From assembly GCF_036116635.1 (NCBI RefSeq), contig NZ_CP107995.1, positions 5,146,001 through 5,210,000 of the forward strand: a DNA stretch of 64,000 nt, given 5' to 3'. A program made the translations under genes and the position numbers. How positions within the stretch are numbered: the stretch's first letter is position 1; every line of letters begins with the position of its first letter. Below, in pieces: positions 54,501 through 61,303 of this stretch. The notes under the pieces were generated by a model. It did no database searches. It was not told where the DNA came from and worked only from the letters and a program-made list of their open reading frames with translations. This DNA comes from Amycolatopsis sp. NBC_00345. GTDB taxonomy: Bacteria; Actinomycetota; Actinomycetes; Mycobacteriales; Pseudonocardiaceae.

Positions 54501-55061
54501 CGCGGGCAGCTCGTCCTGGAAGAAACCCGGGATGACGGTGCCGAACCAGCGCCCGACGTGCCGCTCCAGCGTGCCGTGCACCTGGTCCAGCAACGCCGCG
54601 CAGGCCTCGACGCCAAAGTAGTCGAAGCCGCTGACCTGCACCTCGACCCCACCGTCCCCACCGTCCCCACCGTCCCCGCCGTCTCCGCGCCGCAGCGCGA
54701 GGCCGGCGAAATCCGGGTTCCCGGCGGTGAGCCGGCCCTGGAAGTTCGCGCCGGAGAACCCGATCTGGTCGTACATCCACAGATGGAAGCCGAGTTCTTC
54801 GGCGTCCTCGCAGGCCTGGTCGAGCAGTTCGAGCCATTGTGGACTGAGGAACGGCGGGTCGTCCGCGACCGAGCCGAACATCGGCCCGGTCGGGGCGAGG
54901 CACATGACCACTGCCTGGCGGACGCCCTGCGAGACCAGGTGCTCCATCTGGCGCCGCAGCCGCTCCCGCGTCACCGGGGCGCCGCTCCACCACCAGATCG
55001 GCAGCGGGCTGTACTCGGGGCCGGGGTCGAGAAACCGGTGCAGCAGTTCGTCCGCGCTCAT
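51453..55061 (-). CDS. GH106-like glycoside hydrolase (putative alpha-L-rhamnosidase)
   Basis: This 1202-residue protein begins with LPIWWWSGAPVTRERLRRQM and GVRQAVVM, the N-terminal signature of GH106-like enzymes. A catalytic barrel follows with FHLWMYDQIGFSG and FFQDELPAMPTWGRDF. Later beta-sandwich domains include two carbohydrate-binding-like modules (VLVNGTEVGKQGDFNPY and DVLVNGTLVDRLVWGPW). There is no signal peptide, so it is cytoplasmic, acting on imported oligosaccharides. Its ATG overlaps the MFS transporter stop (ATGA), so uptake and hydrolysis are coupled. Rhamnosidase activity is the family's best-known function but is not proven here. An in-frame nine-base repeat encodes GDGGDGGDGGDGG. 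Confidence 0.85.
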   Translation of the reverse strand: MSADELLHRFLDPGPEYSPLPIWWWSGAPVTRERLRRQMEHLVSQGVRQAVVMCLAPTGPMFGSVADDPPFLSPQWLELLDQACEDAEELGFHLWMYDQIGFSGANFQGRLTAGNPDFAGLALRRGDGGDGGDGGDGGVEVQVSGFDYFGVEACAALLDQVHGTLERHVGRWFGTVIPGFFQDELPAMPTWGRDFAETFAEHYGYDLPLASLFDGDDEESARHRRDYHDHRARLARRAFFDPLDAWFADRGLICGFDQPTPAREGDPVGGVQVYGDYLGTHSGFGAPGSDHWGDPKVHSSLAHAHGRPRTWIEAFHSSGWGGTLEETYDWLAPFLRRGANLYDPHAVYYSTAGGWWEWAPPSTCWRQPYWPSYHQFATAVTRLCSVLTAGEHVCDTILLSPTSTAQAYLTLDGPLPPAERAAACYHELNGVSAWFAERRGVLESAGIDHDTLDEATIAGGEIVHNGLKIGRETYRSVILPDVTVLDPAAAAKLAEFADAGGRVVCVGNPVLANVVVVERADEVPAALAAGDVQADAPFLLRRCGDAFVLLLTAHDDATGTLAPIVRLDNENWAAEGFPWEEYWRQLREDGYDFVPPGDRVAHVRTQGLPARAQRWDPRTGRRVDLSIQDGAFTVPFSDGPISLVVLGDDLPPADTRPLGAVVTAAELPGPWLARAESTLDNSDGDLAAASRTGTLPLEVWRFEHISGPVTATYGPFAEVRDGDGEWRPALWSLSRGLHKDPMHNDTLGPKGYVPEEFLDWRHVDAGGRVAVRTHLALPDRGGLFLAVGSGAARRVVVDGAELPVPEGGYQSFSPLPPETAGRTVPVEIEFTAVRDGALRASFAVVADVEAYRRPEWLVGDELSCSFTLDELPDDTVVHVASEGACSVLVNGTEVGKQGDFNPYPGHREIRVHPYDVREFLRTGENNVVLRLTGDAAAAFDAPGLGLISGAQWTARGLRREHPRDPRFLCAGPRPHPLPGAYWLEPAAAQGNVVAAVVPDVAPGGERVEHLTFPAPLGTTAFTVPTGLDVLARVGEVEYKPVDGHVQLPGPLAAGTPIRLEFTAVDGRRGGALLDGAVTVEVAEAATSLVSWEDLGLRALGGHVRYRTTFTAPSGRVVLDLGEVRGTADVLVNGTLVDRLVWGPWRTEVTDALRGGENELEVVVRGTLAGYLDDASPTTAVAAGQVRTGLFGPVRIVAHASTE

Positions 55062-56341
55062 GCCAGTGCCCGCTCCGCTTCGATCTGTTCCAGTGACTTG
55101 CCTGAGGTGTCGGGCATGAAGAAGAACCCGACCACTCCGCTGATCACCAGGCAGGCGCAGAGCAGCGCGGCGATGACGCCGATCCCCGCGCTCGCCAGCA
55201 CCGGCACGAAGAAGCTCCACACCCCCAGCACCGTGCGCGCGACGCCGAAGGTGAAGCCCTGCGCCGTGCCGCGCAGCAAGGTCGGGAACAGTTCCTGGCT
55301 GAAGATCTTGTACACCGCCTCGCCCGCGATCGCCGAGCCGATGCCGAACAGCACGATGTTGGCCACGATCACCGGGACGTTGAAGGGAAAGATCAGGAAC
55401 ACCGCGTAGCTGGCGACCTGCATGACCGCACCGGTGCCCCAGAGCGCGCGCCGGGTGCGGTGGCCGCGGTCGATGTAGCGCATGAACGGGATCGTCGCGA
55501 GGATGCCGATCACGAAGCCCGCGCACGACAACGCGACGCCCGCGGCCTGCCCGCCCGCGTGCAGCGTCTGCACGATGTACGGCGTGAACAGCCCGGAGGT
55601 GCCGGCGGCCAGGCCCCAGAACAGGTAGACGGTGCCCGTCCAGGCCAGCGCCTTCAGATTCGCGCCGTGGAACAGGGCCTGGAAGCGCTGGGTCACGCCG
55701 GCGGCCGTCGCGGACTGCCAGCGCGCCGATTCGGCCAGGCCGCGCCGCATCGCCCAGGTGACCAGCGCGACCACGAACAGGTGCAGGAACACGATCCTGA
55801 TGCCCAGCAAGTCCAAACCGGACAGTGCCAGCGCCAGCAGCAGGACCACGACGGGCCCGGCGTTCCACGCGATCTGCGTGAAGCTGAGCAGCTTGCCGCG
55901 GTGCTTCGACGGCGAGAACTCGCCGACCAGCGCGAGCGAAGTCGGCACGTCCGCGCCCACCGCGACCCCGACCACGAAGGTGCCGATGAACAGCATCGGC
56001 GCGTTCACCGCGAGCGCGATGCAGAGGATGCCGAGCGCGTAGACGAGCAGGTCGTACTTGTAGATGCGCTTGCGCCCCAGCCGGTCCCCGAGCCGGCCGC
56101 CGGCGAACGCGCCGAGCGCGCACCCGATCGCGTTCGGCCCGATGGCCGCGAGCGCCCCCAGCGCGCCGCTGCTGAGCCCGAGGTAGACCTGGAACAGCGC
56201 CAGCCCCGACCCGAGGGCCACGATGGACCCCGCGTCGAGGTAGGACGCCATCCCGGCGAGCACCGACCACTTCCACTGCTGGCGGGTCACGGTGTCCTCA
56301 CCGCTGCCTGCCGAGGTACCGACCACTTCGGGAGCTGGCAT
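55058..56341 (-). CDS. MFS sugar-porter-like transporter
   Basis: This 427-residue, 12-helix transporter resembles the metabolite:H+ symporter and sugar porter groups. The loop GGRLGDRLGRKRIYKYDLL is a clear MFS motif A, and the mid-region has RGLAESARWQ, like the sugar-porter PESPR region. ATG 56341 begins with a hydrophilic stretch. It is translationally coupled to the downstream glycosidase, so it probably imports a plant- or glycan-derived oligosaccharide or sugar for that enzyme. LacI-like half-sites lie upstream, although no LacI gene is adjacent. Confidence 0.87.
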   Translation of the reverse strand: MPAPEVVGTSAGSGEDTVTRQQWKWSVLAGMASYLDAGSIVALGSGLALFQVYLGLSSGALGALAAIGPNAIGCALGAFAGGRLGDRLGRKRIYKYDLLVYALGILCIALAVNAPMLFIGTFVVGVAVGADVPTSLALVGEFSPSKHRGKLLSFTQIAWNAGPVVVLLLALALSGLDLLGIRIVFLHLFVVALVTWAMRRGLAESARWQSATAAGVTQRFQALFHGANLKALAWTGTVYLFWGLAAGTSGLFTPYIVQTLHAGGQAAGVALSCAGFVIGILATIPFMRYIDRGHRTRRALWGTGAVMQVASYAVFLIFPFNVPVIVANIVLFGIGSAIAGEAVYKIFSQELFPTLLRGTAQGFTFGVARTVLGVWSFFVPVLASAGIGVIAALLCACLVISGVVGFFFMPDTSGKSLEQIEAERALA

Positions 56342-56454
56342 GGATCACTTCTCCTCGTCGACGGTGACGCGGACCGATTGAAACGTATTAACGGTGGAGG
56401 GTAACGGCCGTCACAGCCGTGCACAACCGCTTGTTCGTGGCCGATTTGGCGAGG

Positions 56455-56466
56455 TGAATCGTTTCA
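56455..56466. promoter_or_regulatory. LacI-like operator upstream of the MFS/glycosidase operon
   Basis: TGAATCGTTTCA matches the LacI/GalR consensus layout TGAAnCGnTTCA. A weaker relative, TGAAACGTATTA, lies at 56379-56390 nearer the MFS start. The pair spans the probable promoter of the minus-strand operon. Binding by a distant LacI protein is inference. Confidence 0.5.
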
Positions 56467-56599
56467 TTTTTGTGTTATGTGCTGAGGGTGGTGTTTTTAT
56501 GACGCACCGTGGCGGCCCGGGCGGCAGCCCTGACAACCCGGCGGCCCGGCGAAAATGGCGCGACACCCGCGCCGTCCACTTCGTACACTCCCGGCAACG

Positions 56600-56864
56600 C
56601 GTTGACGGAGACGAGTAGCGCGGGGAGCACGCGAGCACCAGAGAGCCGCCGGCGGTGGGATGGCGGCCTCGCGCCCCGGGTGAAGACCCTCCCGAGTGCG
56701 GGGAGGAACGGCGGCCCCGGCCGTCCCATGCCCCGCCGGCCGGCCGCCGTGACCCGGCCCGTCGAGGCCGCCGGCCCCCAACCGGCGGCGAAAGTGCGGT
56801 GGCACCGCGAGTTCCCTTCTCGCCCGCACTCCCAAGGGGTGGCCGAGCACGCTCCGGGAGAGTG
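56600..56864 (+). promoter_or_regulatory. T-box riboswitch, Asp (GAC) specifier
   Basis: Stem I elements occur in order: GAGTA near 56613-56617, AGAGAG (56640-56645), a CCGCC/GGCGG distal hairpin with a GGTGGGAT loop, and GGTGAA directly before GAC (56685-56687), followed by CCTCCCGAGT. The antisequestrator is complete: AGTGCGG (56793-56799) pairs with CCGCACT (56824-56830), the bulge TGGCACC (56800-56806) carries the T-box UGGN, and GCGAG/CTCGC forms the upper helix. TGGC can pair with the GCCA end of a G73 tRNA such as tRNA-Asp. In the alternative state CACTCCC (56827-56833) can pair with the ribosome-binding GGGAG (56856-56860). This indicates translational control of the downstream synthetase by uncharged tRNA-Asp. 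Confidence 0.9.
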
Positions 56865-56867
56865 ATG

Positions 56868-58115
56868 ATGTCTCGTACCCTGGTGGCCGACCTGCGCGAA
56901 CACGCGGGCGCCACCGTGAAGATCGCCGGCTGGGTGCACCGCCGGCGCGAGCTGAAGTCCGTGACGTTCGTGGTGGTCCGGGACCGGTCCGGCACGGCGC
57001 AGGCGGTGTTCCCGCACAGCCCGCCGGTGACCGAGGAGACCGTGGTCGAGGTGACCGGGCGGGTGACGGTCAACGCGCAGGCGCCCGGCGGCGTCGAGCT
57101 GACCGACGCGGTACTCACCACGATCGCCGAGCCGTCCGCGCGGCCGCCGTTCGACCTCTACCGGCCCGCCGTCTCCGCCGGGCTTCCGTCCATATTGGAC
57201 AATGCTGCCGTCGCGCTGCGGCATCCGTTGCTGCGCAGGCGGTTCGAGGTCGCGGCCGCGAGCGTGGCCGGGTTCCGGCGGACGCTCGACGCGCTGGGCT
57301 TCACCGAGGTGCACACGCCGAAGATCGTCGCCACCGCGACGGAGTCCGGCGCGAACGTCTTCGAGCTGGACTACTTCGGCCGGCCCGCGTACCTCGCGCA
57401 GTCACCGCAGTTCTTCAAGCAGGCCATGGCCGGCGTGTTCGAGCGGGTCTACGAGGTGGGCCCGGTCTTCCGCGCCGAGCCGCACGACACCGCGCGGCAC
57501 CTGGCGCAGTACACCAGCCTCGACGCGGAGTTCGGCTTCATCCGCGACCACCGGGACGTGATGGCCGTGCTCCGGGACGTCGTCGCGGGCATGGCGGCGG
57601 CCGCCGCGCCGCTGGCCGAGGTCCCCGACGTGCCCGCCGAGATCCCGGCCGTCGACTTCCGTGCGGCGCAAGGGCTTCTGGCCGAGCACACCGGCGAGGA
57701 CCCGCGAGGCGAGCCCGACCTCGCGCCCGCCCACGAGCGCTGGCTGTCGGACTGGGCACGGCGCGAGCACGGTTCGGAGTTCCTGTTCGTGACCGGCTAC
57801 CCGATGGCGAAGCGGCCGTTCTACACCCACCCGGCACCGTCCACCCCGGACTTCTCGAACAGCTTCGACCTGCTGTTCCGCGGCCTGGAGCTGGTCACCG
57901 GCGGGCAACGGCTGCACCGGCACGCCGACTACCTCGCGGTCCTCGGCGACCAGGCCGCGCACCACACGGACTACCTGACCGCGTTCGCCCACGGCATGCC
58001 GCCGCACGGCGGGTTCGCGATCGGCCTGGAACGCTGGACGGCGCGCCTGCTGGGGCTCGCCAACATCCGCGAGGCCACGCTGTTCCCACGCGACCTCCAC
58101 CGCCTACGCCCCTGA
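56868..58115 (+). CDS. aspS2: Archaeal-type aspartyl-tRNA synthetase (AspRS2-like)
   Basis: This 415-residue class IIb synthetase resembles the archaeal/non-discriminating type: a short OB-fold N-terminal domain (GWVHRRRELKSVTFVVVRD), no bacterial GAD insertion, then the catalytic core. Motif 2 is VFRAEPHDTARHLAQYTSLDAE and motif 3 is FAIGLERWTARLLGL, with SPQFFKQAM and NSFDLLFRG between. ATG 56868 was chosen since GGGAG ends seven bases upstream; ATG 56865 is equally in frame. Its leader is a T-box with a GAC specifier. A housekeeping bacterial-type aspS is expected elsewhere, so this may be a stress-induced or inhibitor-tolerant second copy, or may charge tRNA-Asn for transamidation. That is inference. 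Confidence 0.9.
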   Translation: MSRTLVADLREHAGATVKIAGWVHRRRELKSVTFVVVRDRSGTAQAVFPHSPPVTEETVVEVTGRVTVNAQAPGGVELTDAVLTTIAEPSARPPFDLYRPAVSAGLPSILDNAAVALRHPLLRRRFEVAAASVAGFRRTLDALGFTEVHTPKIVATATESGANVFELDYFGRPAYLAQSPQFFKQAMAGVFERVYEVGPVFRAEPHDTARHLAQYTSLDAEFGFIRDHRDVMAVLRDVVAGMAAAAAPLAEVPDVPAEIPAVDFRAAQGLLAEHTGEDPRGEPDLAPAHERWLSDWARREHGSEFLFVTGYPMAKRPFYTHPAPSTPDFSNSFDLLFRGLELVTGGQRLHRHADYLAVLGDQAAHHTDYLTAFAHGMPPHGGFAIGLERWTARLLGLANIREATLFPRDLHRLRP

Positions 58116-58130
58116 GCGACCCTGTCGGCG

Positions 58131-58186
58131 TGCCCCTGAAGGCCACCTTCAGGGGCCTACATGCCCTGAAGGTGGCCTTCAGGGCA
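58131..58186. repeat. Double palindrome after aspS2
   Basis: CCCTGAAGG-CCACCTTCAGGG and CCCTGAAGG-TGGCCTTCAGGG are two small hairpins that are also complementary to each other, giving one large stem of about 24 pairs. It lies between the converging aspS2 and marR genes and is likely a terminator. Confidence 0.8.
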
Positions 58187-58215
58187 TCGGCGCGACTCAA
58201 CGAATGCCAGGGCAG

Positions 58216-58668
58216 TCACTTCTCGGCGAAGGTCAACGACCCGAGCGCGCCCACCAGCGGCGCCAGTTCCGGCAGCTCCCCGGCCTCGGCCAGCGCCGCG
58301 GCGAGTGTGGCGTCGTGGGTCGGCCGGGCGGCGGCGAGCAGCTGCTTCCCGGCCGGCGTCACCTCGGTGTAGATGCCGCGCCGGTCCGTCGCGCAGAGGT
58401 AACGCGAGAGCAGCCCCCGGTCCTCGAGCCGCGTGACGAGCCGCGTGGTCGCCGACTGGCTCAGCACCACGGCGCCGGCGAGCTGGTTCATCCGCAGGTG
58501 GAAGCCGTCCTGGCGGGCGAGCACGTCAAGCACCGTGTACTCGCTCACCGACAGCTCGTGGTCGCGCTCCAGCTCCCGCTGCAGCCGGTCCTCGATCCGC
58601 GCGTGCAACGCGGCCAGCGTGCGCCAGCCCTGTGCCCGGGCCTCGACAGCGTCATCAGCCAGTGACAC
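58216..58668 (-). CDS. MarR-family transcriptional regulator
   Basis: This 150-residue regulator has a MarR winged helix: LSVSEYTVLDVLARQDG, HLRMNQLAGAVVLSQSATTR, VTRLEDRGLLSR and the wing RYLCATDRRGIYTEVT. It is divergent from an SDR-AKR gene pair with about 150 bases between them. It therefore probably represses those reductases and itself. A Cys in the wing (LCATDRR) could serve as an oxidation or electrophile sensor, as in some MarR proteins, but this is speculative. Confidence 0.9.
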   Translation of the reverse strand: MSLADDAVEARAQGWRTLAALHARIEDRLQRELERDHELSVSEYTVLDVLARQDGFHLRMNQLAGAVVLSQSATTRLVTRLEDRGLLSRYLCATDRRGIYTEVTPAGKQLLAAARPTHDATLAAALAEAGELPELAPLVGALGSLTFAEK

Positions 58669-58822
58669 GGTTCACCCCTTCTCGCGACCGCCCCCGGTTG
58701 CGAGAGCTTCGTTCCGTCGTGCATCATCAAGCGTGTGCAACTAACCGCGTCTGCAAGTATTGCTCACGCTCCTAATTGCTGACGCCACTGTACCGGGAAC
58801 GGAAGGAAGAGGTGGTCACTCC

Positions 58823-59599
58823 ATGAAAATCGACCTCAGCGGGCGCATCGCGCTGGTCACCGGCTCCACGGCCGGCATCGGCGAGGCCACCGCGAAGGCG
58901 CTGGCCGAGGCGGGCGCCGACGTCGTGGTCAACGGCCGCAGCGCCGAGCGCGTCGCCGAGACCGCGAAACGGCTCGGTGTGCGCGGGATCGCCGCGGACG
59001 TCGGCACCGCCGAGGGCGTCGCGGCGCTCGTGGAGCAGCTGCCCGACGTCGACGTGCTCGTCAACAACGCGGGGATCTTCGCCGCCCAGCCGGTGTTCGA
59101 GATCCCGGACGACGAGTGGCTGCGGTTCTACCAGGTCAACGTCCTCTCCGGCGTACGGCTCACGCGGCACTACGCGCCGCGGATGACCGGTCGCGGGTGG
59201 GGCCGGGTGATCTTCGTCAGCAGCGAATCCGGGATTCAGACGCCGGGCGAAATGGTCCACTACGGCATGACGAAGACGGCGCAGCTGGCGCTGTCGCGCG
59301 GCATGGCCCAGGAGGTCGCCGGCACCGGCGTCACCGTGAACAGCGTGCTGCCGGGCCCGACGCTGACCGAAGGCGTGCGGGAGTTCGTCGCGAGCCTGTA
59401 CCCCGACCCCGACCTCGACTTCGCCGAGGCGGAGCGGAAGTTCATGGCCGAGGACCGGCCGACCTCGTTGCTGGGCCGGCTGATCCGGCCCGAGGAGGTG
59501 GCGAACCTGATCGCCTACGTCGCCTCGGACCAGGCCTCGGCCACCACCGGCGGCGCGCTGCGCGTCGACGGCGGCGTGCTGACCTCGATCATCCCCTGA
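58823..59599 (+). CDS. Short-chain dehydrogenase/reductase
   Basis: This 258-residue classical SDR has the NAD(P) motif TGSTAGIGEATA, NNAGIF, and the catalytic Ser in FVSSES with MVHYGMTK (the YxxxK, here Y-G-M-T-K). The C-terminal end has LRVDGGVLTS. ATG 58823 has AGGAAGAGG upstream. It is the first gene after the divergent MarR regulator, with an aldo/keto reductase 34 bases behind it. The two probably act together on a carbonyl compound. The substrate is unknown. Confidence 0.9.
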   Translation: MKIDLSGRIALVTGSTAGIGEATAKALAEAGADVVVNGRSAERVAETAKRLGVRGIAADVGTAEGVAALVEQLPDVDVLVNNAGIFAAQPVFEIPDDEWLRFYQVNVLSGVRLTRHYAPRMTGRGWGRVIFVSSESGIQTPGEMVHYGMTKTAQLALSRGMAQEVAGTGVTVNSVLPGPTLTEGVREFVASLYPDPDLDFAEAERKFMAEDRPTSLLGRLIRPEEVANLIAYVASDQASATTGGALRVDGGVLTSIIP

Positions 59600-59633
59600 T
59601 TTCCTTACCCCAGAACAAAGAAAGGGTCTTCTC

Positions 59634-60467
59634 TTGACCAGCGTTCCCACCACCAAGCTCACCAACGGCGTCGAGATGCCGCAGCTCGGCTTCGGTGTCT
59701 TCCAAGTACCGGACGCCGACACGACGACCGCGGTGAAGGCCGCGCTCGAGGCCGGCTACCGCAGCATCGACACGGCCGCGGTCTACGGCAACGAGGCGGG
59801 CGTCGGCCGGGCGATCGCCGAGTCGGGCATCGCGCGCGACGAGCTGTTCATCACCAGCAAGCTGTGGAACGCCGACCAGGGTTACGACGAGGCCCTGCGC
59901 GGTTTCGACGCCGGCCTGGCGAAGCTCGGGCTGGAGCAGCTCGACCTGTTCCTGATCCACTGGCCGGTGGCCAAGTACGACAAGTACGTGCCGACGTGGA
60001 AGGCACTGGAGAAGCTGTACGCCGACGGCCGCGTGCGCGCCATCGGCGTGTCCAACTTCCAGCCGGCGCACCTGCGCCGCGTGCTCGACGAGGGCAGCGT
60101 GGTGCCGGCGGTGAACCAGATCGAGCTGCACCCGTACCTGATCCAGGCAGAGCTGCGCGCGTTCCACGCGGAGCACGGCATCGTCACCGAGGCGTGGAGC
60201 CCGCTGGCACAGGGCGGCGACCTGCTGGCCGAACCGATCGTCACCGGCCTCGCCGCCAAGCACGGCCGCAGCCCGGCGCAGATCGTCCTGCGCTGGCACC
60301 TGCAGCTGGGCAACGTGGTCATCCCGAAGTCCGTCACGCCGTCCCGCATCGCGGAGAACTTCGACGTCTTCGGCTTCACCCTGCCCGACGCCGACGTGCA
60401 GGAACTGTCCTCTTTGGACCGTGGCCGCCGCGTCGGCCCGGACCCGGACGTCCTGGACGCGCGGTGA
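59634..60467 (+). CDS. Aldo/keto reductase
   Basis: This 277-residue NADPH-dependent TIM-barrel reductase has the catalytic tetrad in sight: D in YRSIDTAAVYGNE, the following Tyr of AVYGNE, K in FITSKLWN and H in FLIHWPVAKYD. The NADPH motif VIPKSVTPSRIAEN is near the end. The start is TTG 59634, with AAAGGG seven bases upstream. It is the second gene of the SDR-AKR pair under likely MarR control. The family reduces glyoxals and other small ketones, and a detoxification role is plausible. Confidence 0.92.
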   Translation: MTSVPTTKLTNGVEMPQLGFGVFQVPDADTTTAVKAALEAGYRSIDTAAVYGNEAGVGRAIAESGIARDELFITSKLWNADQGYDEALRGFDAGLAKLGLEQLDLFLIHWPVAKYDKYVPTWKALEKLYADGRVRAIGVSNFQPAHLRRVLDEGSVVPAVNQIELHPYLIQAELRAFHAEHGIVTEAWSPLAQGGDLLAEPIVTGLAAKHGRSPAQIVLRWHLQLGNVVIPKSVTPSRIAENFDVFGFTLPDADVQELSSLDRGRRVGPDPDVLDAR

Positions 60468-60474
60468 CCGCTTC

Positions 60475-61071
60475 CTACCGGACGATTTGCCCGCGCAGCA
60501 CGGCTTGGGCCAGCACCGCGGGCGTTCCCGCGGTGCTGTCGACGGTCAGGTCGTAAGCAGTGCCGTGATCGTGGACGCTGCGGTAGTGGCCTCGCGCGAG
60601 CCCGGCCGGACTGCGCCTGCCGCGTTCCCGCTGTTCGGCCACCGCCAGCGGGCAGGTGACGCCCACCAGCAGCACCTCCAGGCCCGACAACGCGTCCATC
60701 CACTCCGGCAGCAGGTCCGGAGTCAGCAGCAACTCGTCGATGACCAGGTCGTCGCCCCCGCGCGCGAACGCGGCGGCGGCGGCCCGGGCGGACCGCAGCA
60801 TCCGGCGTCCGGCTTCGCCGTAACGGATCACCACCGACGGCCGGCCCTCCTCGTCACTGCCGGTGCGGTCGTACCAGAACCCGTCCCGGCTGAGCGGACC
60901 GTCGCGTCCCCCGCCCCAATTCGACGGAACCAGGCTGAACAACGTGTCGATACCCCAGTAGACGAACGGGGTTTCGCTTTCGTCCTGGATGGCCCGGGCC
61001 AGGGTGGTCTTGCCCGCGCTCGACGTCCCGTTGAGGAAGATCACCCGGCCTGGGCGGTCACCGCTCCGCAT
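60475..61071 (-). CDS. Chloramphenicol-phosphotransferase-like kinase (CPT family)
   Basis: This 198-residue P-loop kinase begins RVIFLNGTSSAGKTTLARAI (Walker A). GIDTLFSLVP and DDLVIDELLLTP follow, as in the CPT family. CPT phosphorylates chloramphenicol in producer strains, but many homologues occur without that antibiotic, so resistance should not be assumed. ATG 61071 is supported by the P-loop being close to the N-terminus. It converges on the aldo/keto reductase, leaving only a few bases between the two stop codons. Confidence 0.85.
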   Translation of the reverse strand: MRSGDRPGRVIFLNGTSSAGKTTLARAIQDESETPFVYWGIDTLFSLVPSNWGGGRDGPLSRDGFWYDRTGSDEEGRPSVVIRYGEAGRRMLRSARAAAAAFARGGDDLVIDELLLTPDLLPEWMDALSGLEVLLVGVTCPLAVAEQRERGRRSPAGLARGHYRSVHDHGTAYDLTVDSTAGTPAVLAQAVLRGQIVR

Positions 61072-61136
61072 CCGGCGAGGGTATCCGGCGGCCTTCTTGC
61101 TTGGCACGGAGAAGTACGCACCGGAACACTGCAGGA

Positions 61137-61303
61137 GTGATCGAACTGCGGGACTGGGTGGACGACTACGCGGAGTCCGGGGCCCGGCTCGCGAACGTCG
61201 CCGCCGCCCGGCACGGCGCCGTGGCCGAGGTGAGCTATTGGGTCGCCGCCGGGGCGCGTCCGGCCGCCGGTGGTACCGCAAGCCCGCGACGCCTACGGCT
61301 TGA
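61137..61303 (+). pseudogene. Possible frameshifted small gene
   Basis: From GTG 61137 the frame reads like a real protein with high GC in third positions (IELRDWVDDYAESGARLANV, then GAVAEVSYWVAAG). It then runs without a stop into antisense of the next gene. A shift near 61260 would give RRWYRKPATPTA and a TGA at 61303. No family was recognised. It may be a small broken gene or a sequencing artefact, and may be nothing. Confidence 0.3.

Noticed and set aside
55062..56276. Extension of the GH106-like frame upstream to make a 1607-residue protein
   Set aside because: This part overlaps the MFS gene in another frame, and the extension has Arg/Ala-rich shadow composition. The ATG at 55061, coupled to the MFS stop, is the real start.
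56499..56618. 39-codon frame starting MTHRGGPGGSPDN upstream of the T-box
   Set aside because: It has no good ribosome binding site and no recognisable family. It overlaps the 5' part of the T-box leader region. A leader peptide cannot be excluded.
60475..61071. Chloramphenicol resistance gene
   Set aside because: The CPT-like family is broad and nothing in the neighbourhood suggests chloramphenicol biosynthesis or resistance, so only a kinase-like call is made.
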